DNA from: Anarhynchus alexandrinus
Taxonomy: Eukaryota > Chordata > Aves > Charadriiformes > Charadriidae
Length of the DNA: 64,000 nt
Assembly: GCA_008711295.1 (NCBI GenBank)
Contig: VUYV01000125.1
Span: 2,109,812-2,173,811 of the forward strand
Direction of reading: 5' to 3'
A model generated the notes under the pieces. That model was not told the origin of the DNA. It made no database searches and saw only the letters and a list, made by a program, of their open reading frames with translations. A program made the translations under genes and the position numbers. Positions 1 through 12,276 of this stretch are shown here, piece by piece; position 1 is the first letter of the stretch; each line of letters starts with the position of its first letter.

Positions 1-3000
1 TTCGGCATACTGGAAGCGTTCTTAGAGGCTGGCATCACTGTTTTGTAAATGACCTAAATACTGTATTTGTAAACACCATCCTTGCATGAAGTATGCTTCT
101 CCCTTACCACCCTCTTGTGCTACAAGAGGAAGTTGGAGGAACGTGCAGCCCAGTCCATCTGTGGAGCAAGAGTCCCACAGAAGAAAACCCTGTGCTTGAT
201 CATGTACTTACCTGGTCATTCACCATGCGTACAGGCAATTTTTAAAGGGAAGAGTGGGGATTTGACATCCGCAGCAGTTGTTTGAGGAACATGGTGGTCA
301 CTGCTACCCTTCCCATAAAGCTCAGTCCTGAGTAGAAGTGTTGTCTAGTGGAGTTCTGCTGGGAACGTCTGGTTTCTGGAGCTGCACCGAGAGAAACTGC
401 AGTCCGAGCACTGAACTGCAGAGCCGTGAAAAACTGCCACTTTTGGGAAGAAGAAGGAAAGTTAGGGAAGAAGAAGGAAAGTTAGACAACTACAAACTTG
501 GTTTTAAGAAAAGAGGCAGTGATAAGTTAGACATCTCCAAAGCTACATGGTAGCAGAGCTGAGATTTTTTAAATTTTTTTTTTTAATGTATAGCTATGTT
601 TAGCTATGTTTTAGTTGAATCCTGCAGTAGGCACACAAATTGTTTCAGTTGGAACCTCCATGTCCTTCAAGAAGATGCTCTTTGACTTTACCGCAGTCTT
701 TAGAGCGTTTGTCAATGACAATTTGGGTTAGTCCACATTTCTTTGGATTAGACAGCCCTAACAAACGGTGCATTTACTGTTGAGCAGCCTGTGACTTAGA
801 AACTTCAAAATAAACGAAAGAGAAAAGATTATCACCTTGATATGTTTATTTTGCACTATCTTCTTGTCAGCTGCCCAAAATGCAAAATAAATCTATCTTA
901 AAAAATAAAAAGGTAGTTGAATGGCAGTATGTGCATTGCAATGCACTTCAGCTACCCCAGCTACTCCATTCTTGTGAGCCGCAGGGGACTGATGTTAACG
1001 AGGCTCCCATCTCCTGTTCTTGAGGAGTGGGATTTTGTGTAACTCAGGCCCCTGCTGGTTCAAAAACAGCGCTGGCAGAAAGAGCAGAAGAAGATTTGTT
1101 AATAGCATTAACTGGAAATGGCTCAGTTAACATTATTAACGTTATTACCATTGAGCCTAGGTTTGAATGATGGTTAAACCCTCTGTTTTTGTTATGTGCC
1201 TTAAAAATAAGTTAAAAGAGAGCAGAAGCTGAAAGAGCTAATAATTTGGGCTCTGATGATTTTGACACTATGAATTAAGTCTCAGTTATGTGTGCCTAAA
1301 GATTGGCTACAAGTTCTTGCTAATGTAGGTAGTCTGGGTTTTGTTTGGTGGGATTTTTTTTCATTTTTTTTCTTTTTTTCCTTCAAAATCTCCAGAGTAT
1401 TGGAGCAGCTTTTATTGAAGTGAGATGAAGTCCAGAGATGCTCCAGCTGTCGTAAATCAGGCTGCCTATTTAAGAGGCTGAGCGCATGTATAGGCATTAG
1501 GATACTTATCCTTGTAAATCTCGAGGTTTATTGTTTCAGGCTATGGCTCAGTTGATACATGTGTCTGTAGTAATATCTTTGTTCTTAACAAATAGGCGTT
1601 TTTTTGATTCAGGGGTAATACTGGATTAACCAAAAGGACACCGTAAACCCATGGTTTAAAAGACGTGGTATAGCCTGGTTCTGTCAGGAACTTCCTGTTT
1701 TAAAAAAGTTATTGTAAAACATAGTAATTCAAATACATATTCTCTTCTCTTTTTCACAGTTTTCAGAATTTCAGGTTGAGATCAAGGAAAACATTTCAAG
1801 AAACAGATCATAAAACATTTGCATACTGGATTTCCTATTTATTAGTGACTAGGAGCCGTGTCAGAAAATGAGTTCCAACTTTATTAAATGGGGCCTGGCA
1901 AATGTTGCAGTTGTTGAGATACTGCCTTGATAATAGCAGAAACTGAATTATTTTTTCTGCGTGCGTTGTAAGCAATTACACACTACCATCACCTAAACGT
2001 GTATATTACATCTTCTCCTGGAAGAAGAATTCTGTCAGTGAAAATTGCCTTTTTAATAGTAATTTCTGTGTTATGTTTTCGCTGAATAAGCAATCCGTGG
2101 AGCTATTGAAGCTGCAAAACTAAAATGCATCCATTTTTTGTGTTGTGGATAACACATCTTACTTGAACGCTTTAAAACACATGCAGTTGCACAGCCGTGG
2201 TACAGTTCTCCAGGCTGGGTGCTCATTTTATTTCCTCCAACTGAATCCTTAAACTTTCTTTTTGGATGAGCTCAAACTCTTTCCTTGGCCAAAAGATTGT
2301 TACCTGTGACTGTCTACACTTTCACAGATGTCAGGTCTTATAGTCAGGGTGCCTTTTGCTCTTATGCTAAAAATCTGTATTTTCACTGTTGGAAGCACAG
2401 CTTTTTTCTGGTTTACGGTTTGTCTCTTCAGGAGTGGGTGCTTGACGTTTGGACTCTGGAACACAAACTCGTTTGGCTTGCCCAGGAAAATCTAGAAAAA
2501 GTAATCAACTTGCACGTTCCTGGCTCAGTATCTTCCCTCCTGGAGCTTTCCAGGTGTGGAGGATGCTTTGCCTCCCATGGGATTTCTCCATCCATCTAGA
2601 AGATATGCTCTCTTCCGAAGGCAGAGCTAGTTTTCTTCTTCAACCATTCCCATGCTCACACTGCATAGGTCTGCTATGAGAGCATACCTCTGGTTCTCCT
2701 GTGTCACATTTCTTGCATCTTTGAGTCTCTCTTTATTTCATTCTCAGATTTCTAATCCTGATTTTATTGTCTGCTTAGTTTTTTGAGGACCCGATGGTGA
2801 CACTTGATTCCGCTGGTTGTCTTCAGCAGAAATTCAGGTGCCCCAACAGACAAAATACTGTTGGAGTTGTTTCCTAAAATGTGGCTTCCATGGAAGATAG
2901 AAAGGCTTAGCAAACCTGTACTGGTGCTGTTCAAAAGATATGTTACATATGGTTTGAAGTTGTACTGCAATACTTGGTATCTTTGTAAAATTAATCGAAC

Positions 3001-5340
3001 TGGTCATTAAAGTGGGGTGAAGTTGAGTGAGGTACAAAGGAAAAATATTTACAGGGCAATGTTTTAAAAGTGCCATTTGTGGTTTGTCTTGTATTCAAGT
3101 CACCAACAAGTAGTAAATAAAGGTGATTGACATGAAAATCTGCCAAACATATTTATTTCTAGAGAAGACAATACCAGAGTTTCTTAAAAGATGTTTTATT
3201 GTCACAGCAGATGTATCCTAAAGCCTCCTCAAATTTTCCCCATAAGTTTATCTGAAATTTTCATGCTTCTTGCATTTGAAAGTGCTCCTTAATATGAAAG
3301 AGAAGGAAGGTTTGAATATAATGCTCTTGAGAGCCCTGTGGCTCACGAACTCTAGAAAACATTTGACTGCCCTGTAAAAAGGCATTTCCATGCTAGTTAA
3401 TTAGTATTGCACAAATTGCCAGAGTAAAATGTAGTAACATAATTGTTGAGTGTCTAAACTTGAAGTTCTGATTTTTACGTCGTCAGTGTGTTTACGCTAT
3501 TTTAGAGCAACTTTGCCAGAATCTCACTGTGACTTTACTCCAGGTGTGCGTGCAGGGTTGGCTCACGTAGACCAGCTCCACGCTCCAAAGGACCTGAGGA
3601 TCTCATGAGGAGCCAGCATGGAGCCCTTTGGAGCATCGCTAGTGAGGGAGTTAGCCCATTTGACATGGGGGGGAGCAGACACAGAACAGGAGGAGGAGCT
3701 GGGGGCGGGGGTGGAATTGTCATTATTTATCATGGATCAGTTTTCTCTCTTTATCTTTTTCTACATGCAACTTTTTACAATGCTTCCGAGATCACTCAGA
3801 TAAAAAAGCTCAAGCAGGAAGCTCCTGCAATTTACCATTTAAACATTTCTTAAGCAGAATTATTTCTTTGATTGTTACCTATTAGTGTAGACCTGAAGGT
3901 GTTTCATTATCTAACCTTTACTTTCTTTCTATGAATTACTGAGCACATGGCCCAGTTATTTAACCCCTGAACTCCTCCCCGATGGGCATATTCTTCAGCT
4001 GCTGGACCTGTGTACGGCAGCCCTGTGTAGTTCCTAGTTTGCCCGTGACAACTGCTGTCACGTTGACATCTTGCTGATTTTTGGGAAATCAGTCAAATAC
4101 CTGCCTTTAGAGCTGTCATTTTCAGTGTTCGTTCATGGATCAAGCAGCAGGAGGTGGTAGAAATTAACTTTCACCTTTAGGCTTATAAAATACACCATTT
4201 CCAGTAACCTCAGATCTGTCAACTTCGTATCTCTGTATTTGTGGAGAAGGAGCATCTATTATTTGGAAATGCCAGTCCATTAGCACGGTTTTCCACTGAG
4301 TACTAACCGTAGCTTGGTTTAGCTTTTCATTGTGTCACTTAGGGGAAAAAAATAATTATATGATAAATTACGTAAATGTAAGCATGCAAACACATTTGGA
4401 CATTAAAAAGTGTTGGGAAGAGCAATGCACTGAGCAAAAATTTCCAGGTGTGTTGGTACACAAGTAGTTCCAGACTTCAGCAGTCCTGCTTCAGGTCTAT
4501 TTTACTTTAAAAGATTCATTTTCACTGAAATGTCCTTTCAAATATATAGTGGAGGAACACAAAAGAAGGCTCCATAATCACAAAACCCCCAACATTTTTC
4601 CTTTCATATTTTATTTGTTTTAAAAATAAATAGAAAGTGATGACTAAAAAAAAAAAATTACACTTTGCTTGGTATTAAAGTTACTGTGAAAACCACTAAT
4701 GTTAGTGTTTATGCAAGAAGAGTGTTTGGTAAAGCTCAAGAATTAAGCTGGGAGTTCTAATTTAACCAACTAGCACACCTTATGAGTTGCTTTTGGTTCC
4801 CCCCTGGCCCCACTCCCCCATTCTAGTGAAGTACTGAAACATAATTATTTCCTCTACAGGTCCATGAAAAAGACATTTTAAGTAATGCTTTGTGATACAA
4901 AGATGAGGTGATAACTCTGAGCACTCTTCTTTGTGTGTGCACGTAATAAATAAGCTGAGGCACAGATTCTTCTTTTGCCTGTGTTTTCCTTGCATATTTA
5001 GGAGTGTTACCTCTCTGCATTTATTTACCTTTGTTTGAGATCTTAATCTTGAGTTCTCTGAAACTATCTTAAGGTAAGCCGGTTAATACTTCTATGTCAG
5101 CTTTGCTGTGTGCAGACAGATGTCTCATCATACTGTTGAATGACATAACAAACCGTTTTTTTCATAATCCATCTAGTATCAGCCCGATGATACCAGCTTG
5201 CCGGCAAAACTGACATCACTCAAATTGAACCCATGCTCTCAGGTCTGTGCACAACAGAATAAACCCCTGGAGCTTGCTGATTCTGTTTTTAAAGTTATAT
5301 TTTCACTTTCTGTACAAGTATTTAGTATCTTGAATGAAAA
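1..5340 (+). other. SSBP2 intron, AT-rich, no gene seen
   Basis: Positions 1-62325 are read as one intron upstream of the SSBP2 exon because no earlier SSBP2 exon was found. This first stretch is unique-looking, AT-rich sequence. ORFs are all at most about 100 codons, overlap in several frames and resemble no family I know. A purine-rich patch with GGAGGAGGAGCTGGGGGCGG lies near 3688-3715. The only clear structure is the 20-bp tandem duplication at 445-485. Confidence 0.75.
445..485 (+). repeat. Perfect 20-bp tandem duplication
   Basis: The unit GGGAAGAAGAAGGAAAGTTA occurs at 445-464 and again at 465-484 with no mismatch, followed by G. It is a simple recent duplication, probably replication slippage on a purine-rich strand. 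Confidence 0.9.
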
Positions 5341-6378
5341 TGTGTATTGGGTTTGTGTGGTGAGGTTTCGTTAGTGGATGGCTACAGGGGTGGCTTCTGT
5401 GAGAAGCTGCCAGAAGCTTCCCCGTGTCCGATGGAGGGGATGCCAGCCGGCTGCAAGATGGACCCACCACTGGCCAAGGCTGAGCCCATTAGCAGAGGTG
5501 GTAGCACCTCTGGGATAACAGGGTTAAGAAGGGGGAAAAAAATCTACTGGGAACAGCAGCTGGTAGAGAGGAGTGAGAATATGTGAGAGGAGCTGCTCTG
5601 CAGCCACCAAGGTCAGTGAAGAATGAGGGGAGGAGGTGCTCCAGGCGCCAGAGCAGAGATTCCCCTGCAACACCTGGTGAAGACCATGGTGAGGCAGGCT
5701 GTCCTCCTGCAGCCCGTGGAGGTCCATGGTGGAGCAGATATCCACCTGCAGCCCGTGGAGGACCCCACGCCGGAGCAGGTGGATGCCCAAAGGAGGCTGT
5801 GACCCCATGGAGAGCCCATGCTGGAGCAGGCTCCTGGCAGGACCTGTGGCCCTGTGGAGAGAGGAGCCCACACTGGAGCAGGTTTGCTGGCAGGACTTGT
5901 GACCCCATGGGCGACCCATGCAGGAGCAGTCTGTTCCTGAAGGACTGCGCCCCGTGGGAAGGACCCATATTGGAGAATTTCGTAAAGGACTGTCTCCTGT
6001 GGGAGCAGGGGACAAGTGTGAGGAGAAAGGAGCAGCAGAGATGGGGTGTGATGAACTGACCACAACCCCACTTAAGGGGGAGAAGGGAGAGAAATGGGGA
6101 TTGAAGTTGAGCCCAGGAAGAAGGGACGGGTGGAGGGAACGTGTTGTAAGATTTGGTTTTATTTCTCATTACCCCACTCTGATTTGATTGGTTATAAATT
6201 AAATTAATTTCCCCAAGTTGAGGCTGTTTTGACCATGACGGTAATGGGTGAGTGATCTCCCTGTCCTTATCTCGACCCACGAGCCTTTCGTTACATTTTC
6301 TCTCCCCTGCCCAGCTGAGGAGGGGGATAGAGCAGCTTTGGTGGGCACCTGGCGTTCAGCCAGGGTCAACCCACCACA
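5341..6378 (+). mobile_element. Solo LTR-like insertion of an avian endogenous retrovirus
   Basis: This roughly 1.04-kb GC-rich block starts TGTGTATTGGGTTTGTGTGG and ends near CAACCCACCACA, so it has TG...CA ends. I recognise the overall sequence as an interspersed LTR family common in bird genomes; the exact family name is not certain. A GGTTAAGAAGGGG stretch near 5521 sits where I expect a TATA-like box, and GGTTATAAATTAAATT near 6190 where I expect the polyadenylation signal. Here it reads TATAAA rather than AATAAA, which suggests decay. About 170 bp of U5-like sequence follow. No gag, pol or env coding follows, so it is a solo LTR. No convincing target-site duplication was found, so the ends could be off by several bases. 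ORFs across it on both strands (up to 263 codons on the minus strand) are by-products of its GC-rich repeats. Confidence 0.8.
5690..6010 (+). repeat. Degenerate tandem repeats inside the LTR
   Basis: Phrases such as CTGCAGCCCGTGGAGG and CCATG.TGGAGCAGG recur at irregular spacing of roughly 35-75 bp, for example near 5714, 5749, 5815, 5870 and 5915. They form a GC-rich, imperfect repeat array in the central part of the LTR. The array explains the long open frames on both strands. Confidence 0.7.
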
Positions 6379-8697
6379 CTCAGGTAAAAAAAAGACTGAA
6401 TTGTTGCTCTCTCAAGCATACTCAAATGTCTGTTTCAAAACTGGCGATCAGCCTTGACAAAATATGCAAATTTTTCTTACTAGTCTCTTCTCCTCCTCCT
6501 TTTCTCAACCCACTGTCACCGTTGTTCTGGTAATCCCCCACTGCTAAGTGATTTTGCTTTTTACATTTTTTTTTTTTAATTGGAACTTCTTTAACATTCG
6601 CTTTTGGTTCACAAATGCTGTAGGCAAAGATGCAGACCTGCATATTCCTTCACAAGAAGCCTCACGGTGCTTTATGCCTTCCCTCCAAACTCCTTCTAGC
6701 ATTACTGACTTTCAGAAAACACTGTCAATTCCTGACACACCAAGACCTCTACTTTAATTTTTAATCCTGACCTGACAGGCGTTCAGATACATTGACCGTA
6801 ACTGCACTAGAATCAACATATTGTTGTATATGTTTGATGAACCGTAGAATTGGTCCAAGTCTTGCTTCCAGTTACTTGGTTTCTAAATGTACTCTTTTGG
6901 GACCTAAACAGTCAATATTCCTTGTTCTGGTTGCTCAGCAGTTTGCAGCTTAGTGTCGTTGAGGGGTGTTTGTATGGCGGCAGATGCTGAAGTTAAACCT
7001 TTGTTATGGAATGGAAGAAATTTAGAAATGGGCCCCATATCCAGTGTTAAACTGTGGAAAAATGTGTTTCTTCTCGTTTCTGTGTTAAGTATAAATTTCA
7101 TACAACCATATTCTCATAACTTGTTTTCTTCTGTGGACTCCTTGGTAGCTTTTTAAATAAACAGCAACCCTAAAATTAATCAATTCACCATTATATGCAC
7201 AGAGTTGTATCTGCTGCTTAAAGTAGTTGACTTTTTTTTTCTGTATTTGAGTTCTTCCAGTGTTTTTTTTCCGCCCTTTTATTTCTGAAGATCTGCAATT
7301 AGCACATGCTGTGTCTCTACAGTACTTTTTTTTTTTTTTTTTAGATGCAAAGTAAAAGAATTGTGTCGAGTAGTTCAGATGCTGCATTACTTTTGTACTG
7401 AGTTCTGGAAGCAAGCTTTTGTCTACTGTTTATTATAAACCCCCCTTTTGCTTATTAAGTTGTACTGTATACGTACATAGTCTTGAAACAGTGCTCCTAA
7501 CATGAAATCTAGTACGTAAAAAATTTTAAATCAATTACTTTCCAGCAAAATCTGATTTCCTGTAGTATGCCAAAATTCTTGGGAATTTCAGGAGGATTAG
7601 GGAGTAAATAATGACCTAAGTTGTCAGGATTGGTTTAATTTACATGTCTACTAAATTAATACCGCTATAGTGGGGATTTGAAGAGTCTGCTGCAAGATTG
7701 TTTGAGGATTGGGAGGCTTCAGAAAAGACTGCAGTTTAGCCTCCCAGAACAATTGATCAAGATCTAAGATAATCTTTTCCACAGCATAGCTGTATTGTGT
7801 AGTCTTCTCCAAAAAAAAAAATCAGAATTGCTGCACCCAAACTTGAATTTTCAAGGTCATTATTAAAAAAATAATTTTGGAGGTAGTTCTAGAGAACATT
7901 TTGTATTGTTTTGTTTTTCTTTTTTTTTTTCTCCCACTAAAGATAGCATTGACTGCTGCATTGCACTACAGTGAAATTCGAATTAGATTTGCAAGATGTA
8001 TAAACCTATGTACATAAATATATCTGATGAATGCAGGCGTTACAATCTGTATGTCCCAAAATGGAGCTGTCTAATTTCAATATTTAATTGGTGAAATAAT
8101 GTCAAGCTTATATCTTTCAGCAGTACTTGTATTGAAAACAATTACATGTTGCAGAATTTGTATTATATTACTGCTCCTAACGATCGCAGAAGGAGGAGGC
8201 GTGTATTTAAGCCTGCAACTGTGCGGTTGATGTGAGCAGGAACTGCTTGAATGTTGACGTGCTGGTATGTAAAACTGAAGATTGAAAAATCACTAGTCTT
8301 GTTGAGAGCTTGTTGTAATGATTACTGGATCAAAACCACTTCTAGATCAAGGGACCAGTAGCTTAGGCACGCAGAAATACCTCTTAAGCCTCCAGTTCTG
8401 CACATAGACGCTCTAAGCCATTGGGAAGCTGGGATTCCCCGAATCAAAGGGGAGATTTCCTGGAGATAATTAATATTTTAAGGTAATTAACTTTTCAGTT
8501 TTCTGCATGCTCACCCATCATTTCCTTTTTTTCCTTTCCATCTGAGAGCAAGACTAAGCCTGTCAAATCCCCTGCAAATTCTGCTCTGCAGGAGCAAACA
8601 CTGGAGGTCCTGACCTCTGTTTGTTCTGACTCCTGGGTTTGTCCTCCTCGAACCATATGTTTGAACAGAGCTCTTAGGTAAACTGTGCTGTCCTCTT
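6379..8697 (+). other. SSBP2 intron, nothing recognised
   Basis: AT-rich intronic sequence with several homopolymer T runs (for example near 6565 and 7325). Open frames are short, without recognisable domains. No repeat family was identified. Confidence 0.7.
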
Positions 8698-8714
8698 CCC
8701 CCCCCCCCCCCCCC
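8698..8714 (+). repeat. Poly-C tract (17 C)
   Basis: An uninterrupted run of 17 C. The minus strand is poly-G and could form a G-quadruplex. The run length is likely to vary between individuals and to be an assembly weak point. Confidence 0.95.
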
Positions 8715-8779
8715 AACTGCTGGCCCTGGCAGTCTCCCAACATCCATTTCCTCCACTCCTGCTCTCATGTAGCACAGTA

Positions 8780-10800
8780 TCTCTAGCGGAAATCCTGTGA
8801 CCAGCCCGACTTCCTTTTGCTACAGATTTATCTCCTTTTTTTTTTTTCCTTTTTTTTTTTTCCCCCCAGCTCTGCCATCTTTGTCACTGAGCAGCTTTAT
8901 GCTCGGACGTAATCAGATCCCATACGTGCTGTCTTATTTGTCTCTTCTCTGCTTTTGGATCCCCGCTGAAGTCTTTGGCTTCTCCCTCCTATCCTTCTCT
9001 ATGTATGATTTCACTGACTTCTTAAAAATAATAAAATAATAGCATAATAACATACAGTGTGACCTTTCCCCTTCTTTGGTTTGCCTTTCCTTCTCCCCTT
9101 TCCTTATTCAGTTTTATTCTGTCTCCGGTTCAGGAAGGGGTTGTATGTAGCTCTCCTGTTCCTCTCTTGTTCCAGTCTTTCAGTCCTCTTCTCTTGCATC
9201 CTTTGCATAATTCTTTATCTTTCTCTTATTAATCTCCATTCCCACCTGATTTTTAACTGAAGCTTTTCAGTCCCTCAGTCATCTCGGAAAACACAAAAAA
9301 ATCTTGATTCCCTTTTCCTTGAGCCAGCCTTTCCATATTGCTGCCTGCCACCAGCTTTTCACCTCTCACTGCATGTGTGTGGGGTACCCCTCCTTCAAAG
9401 GCCCGAGAGACCTTCTACAGTCCAGATTTCACTTGTTATGTTGAAGTGAAGTGGAAGTCTTGACGCGCTCTTGATTCAATTCAACCTGTCCCAGCTTCAG
9501 TGCTGTTAATTACTTGGCTATGTACTCACCTCATTCATCTGTTGTCTTGCCAGATACTCTCTCAGTGTTTCCTACAGTGGTTTTTCCTCATCTTTTTGCC
9601 ACCTCTTTCTCCTTTTCACCAGCTTTCTGCCCTTTTTCCTCTTGGTATATTCACTCTTACTTCATTTCCAAACACAAACTCAGCTACTGTCTTTATAATG
9701 CTACCTATTTATTTCTTTAAAAACTTTTCCCCCAAATCAGCACTGCATCTTCTCTCTTGCACCTTTATAAGCTCATTTTGACTGAAATGGGGAATTAAGC
9801 ATATCCTTTGTTTCTCTCTGCCATCTTCTTCAACTGCATGGGGCAGTAGACTTTTTGCTTGGCCCTCAGGCTTGTAAACTTGGTATCCTCTTTGCCTTGT
9901 TCTTCTCACCGTAACCAGATATGCTTTGAGATCTGCAAGTGTTTTCCAGTTACCATATATATGCTCATTCTTGTCTTTCTGTGAAGCTAAACCTCTTGTC
10001 TCTGTGGTTAACCAGTATCTTGATTATGGAATTGTGCCTTTCTCTTGCCTTGAAAAATTTGAGCTTGCTATACCAGTACTCATCCAGAATACTTCTCTGA
10101 AGATCCTTTTTGTAACTTGCTGCTCACTTTCTTTGTTACACACTGCTGGTTGACAGTTCTGTGGTTTTTTTCCCATTCCTTTCAGAGATCACACTCTTCT
10201 GTTACCACTTACTAATCAGAAGTTCGTCACCTGCCGTAATACTGGTTTTGCCATTCCTGCATAGATTTTCAAACAAGCACTCCAGTGCTTTCCCTTTGTG
10301 TTGCAGAGAAGCTCTCTGAATATCCTCAGGCTTACCTTGTTAGCATTCTTCAGATTAACCCCTAAAACTTTGCTTTAGTGTGAGACCTGTTTTTATTTTG
10401 TTTTAAATCAGGGAAATGTATTGCCAATTTGGTTTGTCTCCTGCCTAGGTGCTGGCCAATATTGTCTCTTTTATTTCCTTGAATTCTCCTGGCTCTCTGT
10501 ATCCATCTGTTTATAGTCCTAGCTGTTATGGTAGCTGAAGAACTAATATTAATTGTATTTATCTGTTCTTGTAATTATTTTTGCCGTATCTCACAAAGAC
10601 CAATTTTGGACTTCCTCAGAAAGAGTCTTGCTTAGAGTTCAGTAGAAAGATTATGTCCTGTTTGGGGCAAGGTAGTCCTTTCTATATTTGTCATAGCGAG
10701 AAAAAAATTCTGGCCTTAATGTGGTATCACAGAGGATGGCTTGACATGCTGTGCTTGAACAAACTCTTTTTCCAGAACTTCTAGTCTAAGTAGACTCTCT
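8780..10800 (+). other. Pyrimidine-skewed intronic stretch
   Basis: About 2 kb in which the + strand is strongly enriched in C and T, with dense CTTTCC, TTCTCC and TCTCTT words, especially 8780-9800. It starts beside the poly-C run and includes T-C-T homopolymer blocks at 8836-8867. No family or coding similarity is recognised. It might be an old retroelement in antisense orientation or a skewed low-complexity domain. Confidence 0.6.
8836..8867 (+). repeat. Homopyrimidine tract
   Basis: T12, CC, T12, C6 in a row, inside the pyrimidine-skewed stretch. It is low complexity and resembles a polypyrimidine tract, but no exon follows. Confidence 0.9.
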
Positions 10801-11675
10801 TCCGCATCAGCATCTGAGCTGCTGCCACTCGGTCTCCCAGGGACAAGCCTTACACAGACACCTCAACCTTCCCTAGTGTCAGAGACAGTCTTTTAAGATG
10901 CTGTGTAGAGAGACAGGACTTGAAAGACAAAGAGACTTAGGATACGTGGTGTCCCAAAAAGCAGAGTAAATAGCGAAGTGTTCCTCATTTCACCATCCGC
11001 AGTGACTGAGCAAGACACAATAGAAAAGTCTAAAAAAATGTTCCTTTTGTTCTCTTTCATTCATACATACCAATTGGCAAAGATTTTTTTTTTTAAAAAA
11101 CAAGCATATCTGGTTTAATTTATTAAATGTAATTTTACTCTCTCTCTACTCAAGCTGAAAAAAGATGAAATTACATTTGAGAAATTTGATACCAGCATCA
11201 ATTCCAGCATTTGTTATTAGGTGCACAATGACTTGTGCACATATGTATGATATCTTGGTATCTACTTATTACAGGGCTAGTAAGGTCAGATTTAGTTGCC
11301 AGAAATGTTACAGCGACCTCAAGGGTATTCTGTAGCTATGCGTAGGCAAGAGTCTATTTTAGTCATTTATTTTTCACATCTGAGCTATTGCCTGCCCCCA
11401 AAGTCTTTCGCTAACTATTAAAACATGGCAGACGTAGGTTAGAGAGACGTATAAACAACTGAGGAAAAACTGATTAAGTAGAGAATGATCATTGTTTGGG
11501 TAGGGTCAGGTGGTAATAGCAAGACCAAAACTTTTTGACATAATTATAGATAACAAAATTACTCTTTATATTTAAACCAGAAGAGTACATACCATTCTTC
11601 ATTTCTGCAGAAAAATACATATTTTTCCAGATATACACAGCTCTCTTACTTGAAAATATTCAGGCCTTGAAAATG
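10801..11675 (+). other. SSBP2 intron, nothing recognised
   Basis: AT-rich intronic sequence between the pyrimidine-skewed stretch and a CR1 element. No coding, RNA or repeat family was recognised. Confidence 0.65.
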
Positions 11676-12276
11676 GAATCATAGAATGGTTTAGGCTGGA
11701 AGGGACCTTAAGGATCATCTAGTTCCAAGCCCCCTGCCATAGGCAGGGACACCTCCCACCAGACCAGGTTGCTCAAAGCCCCGTACAGCCTGGCCTTGGA
11801 CACCTCCAGGGATGGGGCATCCACAGCTTCTCTGGGCAACCTGGGCCAGTATCTTACCAACCAACAGGAAAGATTTCTTCCTAATATCTAACCTAAATCT
11901 CCCCTCTTCCAGTTTGAAGCTATTCCCCCTTATCCTATCACTACGTGCCCTTGTAAAAGTCCCTCTCCAGTTTTCTTGTAGGCGCCCTTCAGATACTGCA
12001 AGACTGCTATGAGGTCTCCTTTGAACCTTCTCTTCTCCAGGCTGAACAACCCCAACTCTCTCAGCCTCTCCTCACAGGAGAGGTGCTCCAGCCCTTGGAT
12101 CATCCTCGTGGCCCGCCTCTGGACCCACTCCGACAGGTCCATGTCCTTCTTGTGCTGAGGACTCCAAAGCTGGACTCCAGATGGGATCTTAGGAGAGCAG
12201 AGTATAGAGGGGCAGAATAACCTCCCTCAACCTGGTGGCCACGCTTCTTCTGATGTAGCCCAGGATATGGTTGGCC
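11676..12276 (-). mobile_element. CR1 LINE, 5'-truncated, minus strand
   Basis: The block opens with GAATCATAGAATGGTTTAGG, the reverse complement of the bird CR1 3' terminus with its ATTCTATGATTC motif. It continues with the standard reverse-complement CR1 text (GGAAGGGACCTTAAGGATCATC; CCACTCCGACAGGTCCATGT). The minus strand still encodes the C-terminal end of the CR1 ORF2 reverse transcriptase (for example [17 protein letters not shown] and [15 protein letters not shown], 11930-12142). It is truncated at about 12276 after GATATGGTTGGCC, as is usual for CR1. It contains indels and is non-functional. Of the CR1 copies in the window it looks one of the least decayed. Confidence 0.95.

Noticed and set aside
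5489..6280. 263-codon minus-strand ORF and overlapping plus-strand ORFs of 150-180 codons
   Set aside because: They lie wholly within the LTR-like insertion and are produced by its GC-rich degenerate repeats; no recognisable domain.
11930..12142. 70-codon minus-strand ORF with reverse-transcriptase-like sequence
   Set aside because: It is the C-terminal remnant of CR1 ORF2 in a truncated, dead element and is covered by the CR1 feature.
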